5,263 bases of DNA from Flavobacteriales bacterium (lineage in GTDB: Bacteria; Bacteroidota; Bacteroidia; Flavobacteriales_F; PHOS-HE28), in contig JAGQVR010000198.1 of NCBI GenBank assembly GCA_020437875.1, forward strand, positions 1 to 5,263, written 5' to 3'. Made by a program: the position numbers and the translations under genes. The notes under the pieces were generated by a model, which ran no database searches, was not told where the DNA came from, and saw only the letters and a program-made list of their open reading frames with translations. Every line of letters begins with the position of its first letter. Position 1 is the stretch's first letter. This document shows positions 1-5,263 of the stretch, in pieces.

Positions 1-141
1 GGTGCACGCCCCACAGTCCCCTTCACGGCAGCCGATCTTGGTGCCGGGCAGGTGGCGGTGGTAGCGAATGATGTCGAGGAGTACCGTGCCCTCTGGGGCG
101 TTGCTCTCCACGAGCGTGTCGTTCAGGATGAAACTGATCAT
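1..141 (-). CDS. xdhA: Xanthine dehydrogenase small subunit, N-terminal [2Fe-2S] domain (partial, runs off left edge)
   Basis: Reverse-strand translation from the ATG at 141-139 gives 47 residues, open to base 1 with no stop. The frame begins MISFILNDTLVES and ends GCREGDCGACT. The C-x4-C-x2-C pattern (Cys38, Cys43, Cys46) inside GCREGDCGACT is the plant-type [2Fe-2S] ferredoxin signature of the xanthine dehydrogenase / aldehyde oxidase family; the fourth cluster cysteine would lie past the window edge. In this family the small subunit passes electrons from the molybdopterin subunit through two [2Fe-2S] clusters to FAD and NAD+ during hypoxanthine and xanthine oxidation in the cytoplasm. The start fits the family: the ferredoxin domain begins within a few residues of the N-terminus, and the first cluster cysteine usually sits near residue 40. 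The frame is also open upstream of this ATG, but the residues there do not look like the family. An AAGG lies about 12 bases upstream, which is weak support, as is usual in Bacteroidota. The FAD-binding half and the large subunit are outside the window. A related molybdenum hydroxylase (an aldehyde or nicotinate-type enzyme with a fused small subunit) cannot be excluded from 47 residues. Confidence 0.88.
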   Translation of the reverse strand, partial: MISFILNDTLVESNAPEGTVLLDIIRYHRHLPGTKIGCREGDCGACT

Positions 142-153
142 GGTGCCGGAAGG

Positions 154-168
154 CCTTCGGAACGAAGA
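154..168 (-). other. Small inverted repeat (hairpin) upstream of the xdhA-like start
   Basis: On the minus strand CTTCG-TTC-CGAAG (167 to 155) can form a 5-bp stem with a 3-base loop, extendable by one T-G wobble pair to 168/154. A perfect 10-bp palindrome, GAAGGCCTTC (149-158), overlaps it. The stem is too short and lacks a following T-run, so it is not called a terminator. It lies 13 to 27 bases before the start codon and could affect translation initiation or be fortuitous. Confidence 0.3.
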
Positions 169-178
169 TCCGAAGATC
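163..178. repeat. 8-bp direct tandem repeat (cgaagatc x2)
   Basis: The 8-mer cgaagatc occurs twice back to back, at 163-170 and 171-178, in the gap between the two genes. The match is exact. It may be a replication-slippage duplication or half-sites of a regulator bound near the xdhA-like start; the sequence alone does not distinguish these. Confidence 0.6.
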
Positions 179-203
179 CCGGCGCCCCGCCAAGCGATGT
201 GAT

Positions 204-3200
204 CTACCGAACGATGCTCACATGCCCGATCCGTTCGATCAGGTCACCGGATAGGGCATCCTTGCAGCTGAGCTTCCACACGTAAACATCAACCTGTGAA
301 ACGACACCACCGTAGCTACCATCCCATGGTTTTCCAGGCTGGTTCGTGTTGAATATCAGCTCGCCCCACCGGTTGAACACGAAGAATTGATAGTCCTTCA
401 CCTGCGGCAGGTTGAAGATCGGGAGGAAGTCATCGTTGAAGCCGTCACCGTTCGGCGTGAAGGCATTGGGTACGTGGACGGTAAGCAGATCGTAGATGGG
501 TAGCGGCGTGCACGCCGTATTGCTGCATCCGTTCGCATCCGTCGCGGTGAGGCATATGTCGTACAGACCACCCAAGCCACCTGGGAAGGTGTACACGGGA
601 TGTTCCACCGGACTGCCACCTTCTTCGCCGAAGGTCCAGGAGAAGGTGACCGCATTCGACGAGGACAGGTTAAGGAAATGGACCTCGGTGTTGTTCGTGA
701 AGATGGTGTCCGGCGAGTAGGTGAAGGAAGGTATGACCACGGGTGGGCTGGTGATGAGCCCTGCGGACTGGGCCGTGCATCCGTTCGCATCGCTCATCGT
801 GACCACATACGCACCTGGGCACAGACCACTGAAGACCGGCGTGCTCTGCGCGCTCCCGGCGATCGTGAAGGTGACACCGGCAGCATCGTTCACCACGAGC
901 ACCCCATCACAACTTCCAGGACAGGTCTCAGGTGTGGTGAAGACCCCATCGATCGTCAAAGGCTCCGGCTGTCCAATGGCGACCGGGATGCTCACCGCGC
1001 AGGCGTTCGTATCCGCGATCGCCACACTGTACGATCCCGCGCACAAGCCCGTTGCCACCGCCGTGTCCCCGGCCACAGCGCTGGACCAGTAGTAGGTGTA
1101 TCCACCATTTCCGCCTGATGCCGCCACGCTTGCAGTACCATCACATGCATTGTGACAGATGGCGTCGGTGGTGGTGCTTATTCCTTCCATGGGTGCTGTG
1201 AAGAGCACGGTGATGGAGTCTGATCCTGTACAACCTTCGGCTGTTACGATGTTCCAACTGAAGGTGTAGTTACCTCCGGCTGGAGCGGAAACCATGGTGG
1301 AGGGGGAATTGACATCTTCCATCGTCACTCCTGCGGGCACGCTCCAGCTACCACTGGACCAACTACCGGTGGCGTTCAGGTCGTAGGTAAGGTCGCATGA
1401 GATCGCGTCCGGCCCTGCGTTCGGCGTGGGCACGAGATAAATGGTCAGGCTGGCCGTAGCCACGTCGTCCGGGCACATTTCCCCGAGGACGGTGTAGGTG
1501 TATGTACCCGCCGGGTCGCTGCCCGGGTCGAAGGTGCCGGAATTCGACTGTCCACCTGGGTCGGTCCACGTTCCTCCAGGATCAGGTGAACCGCCCAAGA
1601 GCGTGAACAGGTTGATCGGTGCGGCTTCCGGACATAGTGATGCCGATCCATTCAGCCCCGCGTTCGGTGGGGCCTCGATGGTCACGGTTATCGTTGCTGA
1701 CATGTTCGGACACGGACTCGTCGCCAACACGGAGTACGTGTAGGTGCCTGCTGGGTCCGTTCCTGGTGAGAAGATGCCATCCGTTGTTCCCTGTGGGCCC
1801 ATCCAGTTCCCACCTCCATCCGGGTTGCCGCCGAGTGTTGCGAACAGGTCGATGTCCGCACCACTGGAGCAACTCGCCACAGTGGCATCCTCGCCAGCAT
1901 CTACGGCTGTGACCACCGTCATGACCACGCGTGATGTATCACTTACGCACGGCGGCGGAACGGAGAGGATGTAATACAACACATCGCTCGGCTGCGCAGA
2001 AGGGTCGAAGGTTCCCGCGATCGGCGTCAGTTCGCTGTTCAGCCAGACCCCTCCAGGATCAGGGCTTCCTCCTAATTGGTCGAACAACGACACGGGTGCA
2101 TTACTGCTGCACAGAGTGACGGCTCCATCTACGCCGGCATCGGGATCCGTCAATTGCGTGACCGTGACGGTTGCGGAAGCGCTCGGGCAGGGCGGTGTCC
2201 CCGTCACCTGGTAAACGTAATCACCTGGCGTGCTCGTTCCCGGGGTGAAGGTGCCATCGAACGCGCTGTTACCGGGACCTGTCCACGAGCCGCCCGGATC
2301 GGCACCACCAAGACTGGGGAACACGTTCACCGGATCACCGGAGATGCAGAGGTTCAGGATCGCGTCGTTGCCTGCGAACGGTTCATCTGTGATGCTGATC
2401 GTCACCGTCGATATGTCGTTCGGGCACGGGTATTGACCGGCCACGGTGTAGTTGAAAGTGCCAGCGATGTCCGATGTCGGGTCGAAGGTGCCCGGGGCCG
2501 GCCCACCACCGCTGTTCGTCCAAGTGCCACCTGCATCCGGCGAGCCTCCAAGTACATCGGACAGGTCGATCGGCGCACCCGTGGCACACAAGACGATGGC
2601 GCCATCGGCACCCGCATCCGGGGGTTGCACGACATCGACGGTCACCGTGGTGCTTGCGCTCGTGCAGGGCGGCGGTACCGTGAGGGTGTATGTATAGATG
2701 CCGGCCGTATGCACAGCAGGGTCGAAGGATCCATCGGTCAACGAGCTTGGACCGCTCCATACACCACCTGCATCCGGGGTGCCTTCGATCCAGGTGAATA
2801 GGTCCACGGCGTCATCCGTTGCGCAGATCGTGACGAAGCCCGGGCCACCGGGGTCCGGCTCATCCACAACGTTCACCTCCACCCCAGCGGACGCCGATGG
2901 GCAGGGTGCGGCCCCGATCACCGTGTAGGTGTACAAGCCCACCGTCATCGACGCGGGATCGAACGAACCACCGATCACCGGACTCGGGCCGCTCCAGACA
3001 CCGCCGGCATCAGGTGAACCGCTCAACGCTGTGATCAGGTCGAACGACGTGCTCGTTGCACAAAGGGTGGTGCCTCCATCGCCGCCGGCGTTCGGTGGCT
3101 GGGCCACGTTGATGGTGACCGTGCTTGATGCATTCGTGCAAGGCGGTGGCACGTTGATGGTGTAGGTATATACACCGGCCGTCATCGTGGCTGGATCGAA

Positions 3201-5263
3201 CACTCCGCTGCTCACCGTGCTCGGTCCGCTCCAGGTTCCGCCTGCATCGGGAGTTCCACCAAGCTGATCGAAGAGCACGATCGCATCATTCGTCGCACAG
3301 AGGTCCGAGCTACCCGGCAGCCCGGCGTTCGGTGCATCCACCACATCGACCACGACATCTGCAATGCTCGCTGGACAAGGTGTGGTTCCCACGACCGTAT
3401 ACGTGTACGTGCCCGCCAACATGCTCGCGGGGTTGAAGGATCCGCCCACCACCGGACTCGGACCACTCCATGTTCCAGTTGCATCGGGCGATCCACCCAG
3501 GGAGGGCAGGAGTGCGGTCGTTGGACTGCTGATGCATAGCGTCAAGGATCCATCGCTCCCGGCATTCGGCGGCTGTACCACAGCGACGGTCACCGTACTG
3601 CTCACGTTCATGCAGGGTGGGGGTACGTTGATCGTGTAGGTGTAAACACCTGCGTTCATCGTTGCCGGATCGAACTGACCGCTCACGACCGCGCTCGGTC
3701 CTGCCCAGGCTCCACCCGCATCCGGTGTTCCACCCAATTGGCCGAACAGGTCGAAAGCAGCATCGCTGGCGCATACGGTGATGTTCCCGGGTGAGCCAGC
3801 ATCCGGAGTGGCAACGACGTTCACCAGGACATCCGCGCTGCTCGCCGGACAAGGCGGGGTTCCCGCGACCGTGTACGTGTACGTCCCCGCTGTCATGCTG
3901 GCCGGGTCGAAGGACCCTCCCCCCACCGGGCTTGGACCGCTCCAATTACCACCGGCATCGGGTGATCCACCCAAGGAGGGTAGGAGTGCGGTCGCTGGAC
4001 TGCTGATGCAGAGCGTCAAAGATCCATCGCTCCCGGCATTCGGCGGCTGCACCACAGCGACGGTGACCGTACTGCTCACGTTCACGCAGGGTGGGGGTAC
4101 GTTGATCGTGTAGGTGTACACACCTGCGTTCATCGTTGCCGGATCGAACTGGCCGCTCACGACCGCGCTCGGTCCTGCCCAGGCCCCACCCGCATCCGGT
4201 GTTCCACCCAAATGGCCGAACAGGTCGAAGACGGCATCGCTCGCGCATACGGTGATGTTCCCGGGTGAGCCAGCATTCGGAGTGGCAACGACGTTCACCA
4301 GGACGTCCGCGCTGCTAGCTGGACAAGGCGCGGTTCCCACGACCGTATAGGTATACGTACCCGCTGCCATGCTTGCCGGGTTGAAGGATCCTCCAACCAC
4401 CGGACTGGGGCCGCTCCAGGTGCCGCCAGCATCTGGTGATCCACCCAAGGAGGACAGGAGTGATGTCGTCGGACTGCTGATGCATAGGGTGAGACTGCCG
4501 TCAGTCCCCGCGTCAGGTGGCTGCACCAGGTTCACGGCGACCGTGCTGCTGACACTGACACACGGCGGTGGAACGTTGATGGTGTAGGTGTATACACCGG
4601 CAGCCATGGTACCTGGGTCGAACTGCCCTCCCACTATCGCACTCGGACCGGTCCAGGTGCCGCCTGGGTCCGGTGAACCGCCCAGTTGTTCGAAGAGGTC
4701 GACCACGTTCGCGGATGTGCAGAGTGTTATCGAACCGGGCACTCCAGGGTCGGGGTTGCTGACCACGTTGACCATCACGTCAGCGGATGCCGCCGGGCAA
4801 GGGGTAACACCATTAACGGTATACGTGTACGTGCCGGCATTCATCGATGTCGGATCGAACAAAGCACCGTTCAAGCTGCTTGGTCCGGACCAAGTACCGC
4901 CCGCATCAGGGCTTCCTCCAAGGACAGCGAACAAGGAAGTCGGAGGACTGGTCGCACACAACGCGATCGCGCCAACTGTGCCGGGATCCGGTGGCGCGTT
5001 GATCGTGACGGTCACGGTCGCACTCTCATCCGGGCAGGGTGCAACACCAGCGACCGTGTAGGTGTAAACACCAGCGCTCATTGAGGCCGGATCGATCATG
5101 CCAGCGCTCACTGCGCTGGGCCCGCTCCAGGTCCCACCGGCATCAGGTGTACCGCCGAGTTGTGCGAAGAGCGAGGCCGGGGCATCGCTGCTGCAGAGGG
5201 TGATGCTTCCATCGGAACCCGCGTCGGGCGGAGTGTTCAGTGCGACGGTCACGGTCGCGCTCT
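204..5263 (-). CDS. Giant repetitive surface adhesin-like protein with T9SS type B sorting domain (5' partial)
   Basis: One frame stays open on the minus strand from the right edge to the TAG at 206-204, giving about 1,685 residues. A GTG at 5252-5250 is not taken as the start, because the codons before it (Ser-Ala-Thr) continue the repeat pattern. The true start, signal peptide and possibly more repeats lie outside. Numbering that GTG as residue 1, the layout is: sixteen tandem ~79-residue repeats (8-1275), a degenerate repeat-like module (1276-1357), two SprB-type repeats (1358-1434 and 1435-1503), a PKD domain (about 1510-1585), and the T9SS type B C-terminal domain (1594-1682). Proteins with this layout cross the outer membrane through the type IX system and act at the cell surface or are released; known relatives include the gliding adhesin SprB. 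Each repeat carries two conserved cysteines and no lysine-rich or catalytic segment, so a structural stalk or adhesin role is inferred, with the ligand unknown. The next gene downstream is an xdhA-like gene, not a porP/sprF partner. There is no frameshift or internal stop. Confidence is high for T9SS export and low for a specific function. Confidence 0.93.
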   Translation of the reverse strand, partial: SATVTVALNTPPDAGSDGSITLCSSDAPASLFAQLGGTPDAGGTWSGPSAVSAGMIDPASMSAGVYTYTVAGVAPCPDESATVTVTINAPPDPGTVGAIALCATSPPTSLFAVLGGSPDAGGTWSGPSSLNGALFDPTSMNAGTYTYTVNGVTPCPAASADVMVNVVSNPDPGVPGSITLCTSANVVDLFEQLGGSPDPGGTWTGPSAIVGGQFDPGTMAAGVYTYTINVPPPCVSVSSTVAVNLVQPPDAGTDGSLTLCISSPTTSLLSSLGGSPDAGGTWSGPSPVVGGSFNPASMAAGTYTYTVVGTAPCPASSADVLVNVVATPNAGSPGNITVCASDAVFDLFGHLGGTPDAGGAWAGPSAVVSGQFDPATMNAGVYTYTINVPPPCVNVSSTVTVAVVQPPNAGSDGSLTLCISSPATALLPSLGGSPDAGGNWSGPSPVGGGSFDPASMTAGTYTYTVAGTPPCPASSADVLVNVVATPDAGSPGNITVCASDAAFDLFGQLGGTPDAGGAWAGPSAVVSGQFDPATMNAGVYTYTINVPPPCMNVSSTVTVAVVQPPNAGSDGSLTLCISSPTTALLPSLGGSPDATGTWSGPSPVVGGSFNPASMLAGTYTYTVVGTTPCPASIADVVVDVVDAPNAGLPGSSDLCATNDAIVLFDQLGGTPDAGGTWSGPSTVSSGVFDPATMTAGVYTYTINVPPPCTNASSTVTINVAQPPNAGGDGGTTLCATSTSFDLITALSGSPDAGGVWSGPSPVIGGSFDPASMTVGLYTYTVIGAAPCPSASAGVEVNVVDEPDPGGPGFVTICATDDAVDLFTWIEGTPDAGGVWSGPSSLTDGSFDPAVHTAGIYTYTLTVPPPCTSASTTVTVDVVQPPDAGADGAIVLCATGAPIDLSDVLGGSPDAGGTWTNSGGGPAPGTFDPTSDIAGTFNYTVAGQYPCPNDISTVTISITDEPFAGNDAILNLCISGDPVNVFPSLGGADPGGSWTGPGNSAFDGTFTPGTSTPGDYVYQVTGTPPCPSASATVTVTQLTDPDAGVDGAVTLCSSNAPVSLFDQLGGSPDPGGVWLNSELTPIAGTFDPSAQPSDVLYYILSVPPPCVSDTSRVVMTVVTAVDAGEDATVASCSSGADIDLFATLGGNPDGGGNWMGPQGTTDGIFSPGTDPAGTYTYSVLATSPCPNMSATITVTIEAPPNAGLNGSASLCPEAAPINLFTLLGGSPDPGGTWTDPGGQSNSGTFDPGSDPAGTYTYTVLGEMCPDDVATASLTIYLVPTPNAGPDAISCDLTYDLNATGSWSSGSWSVPAGVTMEDVNSPSTMVSAPAGGNYTFSWNIVTAEGCTGSDSITVLFTAPMEGISTTTDAICHNACDGTASVAASGGNGGYTYYWSSAVAGDTAVATGLCAGSYSVAIADTNACAVSIPVAIGQPEPLTIDGVFTTPETCPGSCDGVLVVNDAAGVTFTIAGSAQSTPVFSGLCPGAYVVTMSDANGCTAQSAGLITSPPVVIPSFTYSPDTIFTNNTEVHFLNLSSSNAVTFSWTFGEEGGSPVEHPVYTFPGGLGGLYDICLTATDANGCSNTACTPLPIYDLLTVHVPNAFTPNGDGFNDDFLPIFNLPQVKDYQFFVFNRWGELIFNTNQPGKPWDGSYGGVVSQVDVYVWKLSCKDALSGDLIERIGHVSIVR
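207..473 (-). other. T9SS type B C-terminal sorting domain (gliding motility-associated CTD)
   Basis: The last 89 residues begin VPNAFTPNGDGFNDDF, continue through FFVFNRWGELIF and a PWDG motif, and end with VYVWKLSC and GHVSIVR at the stop. The order of VPNAFTPNGDG(x)ND, the F(x)NRWGE strand, the WDG turn and the VYVW strand is diagnostic of the type B sorting domain known as the gliding motility-associated C-terminal domain. The family directs folded passage through the T9SS outer-membrane channel. In Flavobacterium johnsoniae, type B domains are reported to need a PorP/SprF-like partner for secretion, unlike type A domains. The domain is complete and ends at the natural stop. Confidence 0.95.
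498..725 (-). other. PKD domain
   Basis: Residues about 1510-1585 contain FTYSPDTIF, then VHFLNLSS, the core FSWTFGEEGGS, EHPVYTFPG, and YDICLTATDANGCSNT. This order (xFxNxS, then W-x-F-G-(D/E)-G, then P-x-x-x-F/Y, then Y-x-(V/I)-x-L-x-(A/V)-x(2)-x-G-C) is the PKD fold signature. Such domains commonly precede the type B sorting domain in Bacteroidota surface proteins and act as spacers or in protein or carbohydrate contact. It carries GEEGG where many PKD domains have GDGG, a conservative change. Confidence 0.85.
744..950 (-). other. SprB-type repeat, second and shorter copy
   Basis: Residues 1435-1503 read ETCPGSCDGVLVV, then FSGLCPGAYVVTMSDANGC and end in ITSP. This matches the SprB repeat layout: C-x3-C-D-G at the start, GLC-x-G-x-Y in the middle, and D-x-N-G-C near the end. 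The central GG-x-x-P-Y-T-Y-x-W segment is replaced by a shorter DAAGVTFTIAGS stretch, so it is a divergent copy. These repeats are named after the F. johnsoniae gliding adhesin SprB and are widespread in T9SS cargo. Confidence 0.75.
951..1181 (-). other. SprB-type repeat, first and canonical copy
   Basis: Residues 1358-1434 carry the full pattern: CHNACDGTASVAASGGNGGY, then TYYWSS, ATGLCAGSYSVAIADTNAC and IGQPEPLTI. The CDG, GGNGGYTYYW, GLCAGSY and (D/N)-x-N-x-C elements fit the SprB repeat family closely. It sits between the large repeat array and the C-terminal export region. Confidence 0.85.
1182..1427 (-). other. Degenerate repeat-like module closing the array
   Basis: Residues 1276-1357 begin TPNAGPDAISC, like the 79-residue repeats, and carry a second cysteine at 1341, at the same offset (66) as in the array. 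The LFxxLGG, GGxWxGP and FDP core motifs are gone, replaced by ATGSWSSGSWSVPAG and GGNYTFSWNIVTAEGCTGSD. Length and cysteine spacing suggest the same Ig-like beta-sandwich fold drifted far from consensus; an independent Ig-like or PKD-like domain is the alternative. Confidence 0.6.
1428..5231 (-). repeat. Array of sixteen in-frame ~79-residue (237-bp) tandem repeats
   Basis: Each unit follows P(D/N)AG-x-DG, LC at offset 12-13, LFxxLGG, SPDAGGTWSGP, GxFDP, AGxYTYTV and PC, then a hydrophobic strand such as TVTVxVV. Units in transcription order are 5231-4995, 4994-4758, 4757-4521, 4520-4284, 4283-4047, 4046-3810, 3809-3573, 3572-3336, 3335-3099, 3098-2862, 2861-2625, 2624-2385, 2384-2148, 2147-1908, 1907-1671 and 1670-1428. 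Units 1 to 11 are each exactly 79 residues; units 12, 14 and 16 are 80, 80 and 81. Every unit has two cysteines, at offsets about 13 and 66, consistent with one disulfide per domain after export. The alternating strand-like segments suggest an Ig-like beta-sandwich; I recognise the repeat as common in T9SS surface proteins but cannot assign a named ligand. The bases before 5231 encode the tail of a further unit, so the array continues past the right edge. Confidence 0.95.
2625..4994 (-). repeat. Five 474-bp higher-order (two-unit) repeats inside the array
   Basis: Units 2 to 11 alternate between two subtypes. Type A starts PP(D/N)(A/P)G-x-(D/V)G and has YTYTV-x-G-x-(A/T/P)PCP. Type B starts (T/N/A/E)P(N/D)(A/P)G-x-PG and has YTYT(I/L)-x-VPPPC. 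The A+B pairs are 4994-4521, 4520-4047, 4046-3573, 3572-3099 and 3098-2625, each 474 bases. The type B units at 4047-4283 and 3573-3809 differ at 12 of 237 bases by my count (about 95% identity) and at 4 of 79 residues; exact matches reach 34 bases (4243-4276 against 3769-3802). This indicates that expansion or homogenisation of the array occurred by two-unit steps. Unit 1 is type A next to type A unit 2, and units 12-16 do not alternate, so the pattern is confined to this block. Confidence 0.88.

Larger units (their letters stand above)
142..203 (-). other. Intergenic gap between the adhesin gene and the xdhA-like gene
   Basis: These 62 bases separate the adhesin stop codon from the xdhA-like ATG, with both genes on the minus strand. 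I see no Bacteroidota-type promoter (TTTG at -33 with TAnnTTTG at -7) and no T-run that would mark an intrinsic terminator. The gap is GC-rich and contains an 8-bp tandem duplication and a small hairpin, listed separately. The short spacing permits read-through from the adhesin gene, but the unrelated functions argue against a true operon. A promoter with an unrecognised consensus, or one inside the end of the adhesin gene, remains possible. Confidence 0.5.

Noticed and set aside
154..168. Intrinsic terminator after the adhesin gene
   Set aside because: The stem is only 5-6 bp and no T-run follows on the minus strand, so a terminator call is not supported.
52..285. 77-residue plus-strand open frame at the left side
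   Set aside because: It is antisense to the xdhA-like start, the spacer and the end of the adhesin gene, all of which have convincing minus-strand coding; its product matches nothing I recognise.
496..1118. Plus-strand and alternate minus-strand frames overlapping the PKD and SprB region
   Set aside because: They overlap recognisable domains in the main frame, and their products are low-complexity and Arg/Pro/His-rich, as expected for shadow frames in GC-rich DNA.
2452..5061. Series of plus-strand open frames (for example 2698-2928, 2929-3165, 3364-3639, 3778-4113, 4114-4350, 4369-4587, 4588-5061) with similar repetitive products
   Set aside because: They are antisense to the repeat array. 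Their regular ends come from the tag that is the reverse complement of part of the conserved Tyr-Thr-Tyr codons, and their similarity simply mirrors the repeats. They show no independent domain.
1428..5231. CRISPR array or mobile repeat
   Set aside because: The period is 237/474 bases, the whole period is coding, and substitutions mostly keep the protein motif. There are no short identical repeats with unique spacers, and no transposase or terminal inverted repeats.
5250..5252. GTG as the translation start of the large minus-strand gene
   Set aside because: The codons before it continue in frame to the window edge and read Ser-Ala-Thr, matching the SATVTV strand at the end of other repeats. 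It is an internal valine and the gene is 5' partial.

Overview
The window looks like chromosomal DNA of a Bacteroidota bacterium. The main evidence is the C-terminal type B sorting domain of the type IX secretion system (T9SS, 'gliding motility-associated C-terminal domain') on a very large repetitive surface protein, a signature of that phylum. By eye the DNA is GC-rich (clearly above 50%), unlike typical low-GC Flavobacterium, so a GC-rich member of Flavobacteriales or a related order is more likely. The exact lineage cannot be settled from this sequence.

All supported coding is on the minus strand. Reading in the direction of transcription (right to left), positions 5263 to 204 are one uninterrupted frame: the C-terminal ~1,685 residues of a giant secreted adhesin-like protein whose N-terminus and signal peptide lie beyond the right edge. 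Its parts in order are the tail of one repeat; sixteen tandem ~79-residue repeats (5231 to 1428); a degenerate repeat-like module (1427 to 1182); two SprB-type repeats (1181 to 744); a PKD domain (725 to 498); and the T9SS type B sorting domain (473 to 207), followed by a TAG stop at 206-204. Within the array, units 2 to 11 alternate between two subtypes, giving five 474-bp higher-order repeats (4994 to 2625), with about 95% DNA identity between some equivalent units.

After a 62-base gap that holds a short tandem repeat and a small hairpin, a second minus-strand gene begins at 141 and runs off the left edge. Its 47 visible residues are the N-terminal plant-type [2Fe-2S] ferredoxin domain of a xanthine dehydrogenase small subunit (XdhA-like).

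The two genes are co-directional and close but have no obvious functional link: one is a cell-surface or extracellular protein, the other a cytoplasmic molybdenum hydroxylase subunit. The plus strand holds only antisense shadow frames created by the repeats. I see no RNA gene, mobile element or CRISPR array.
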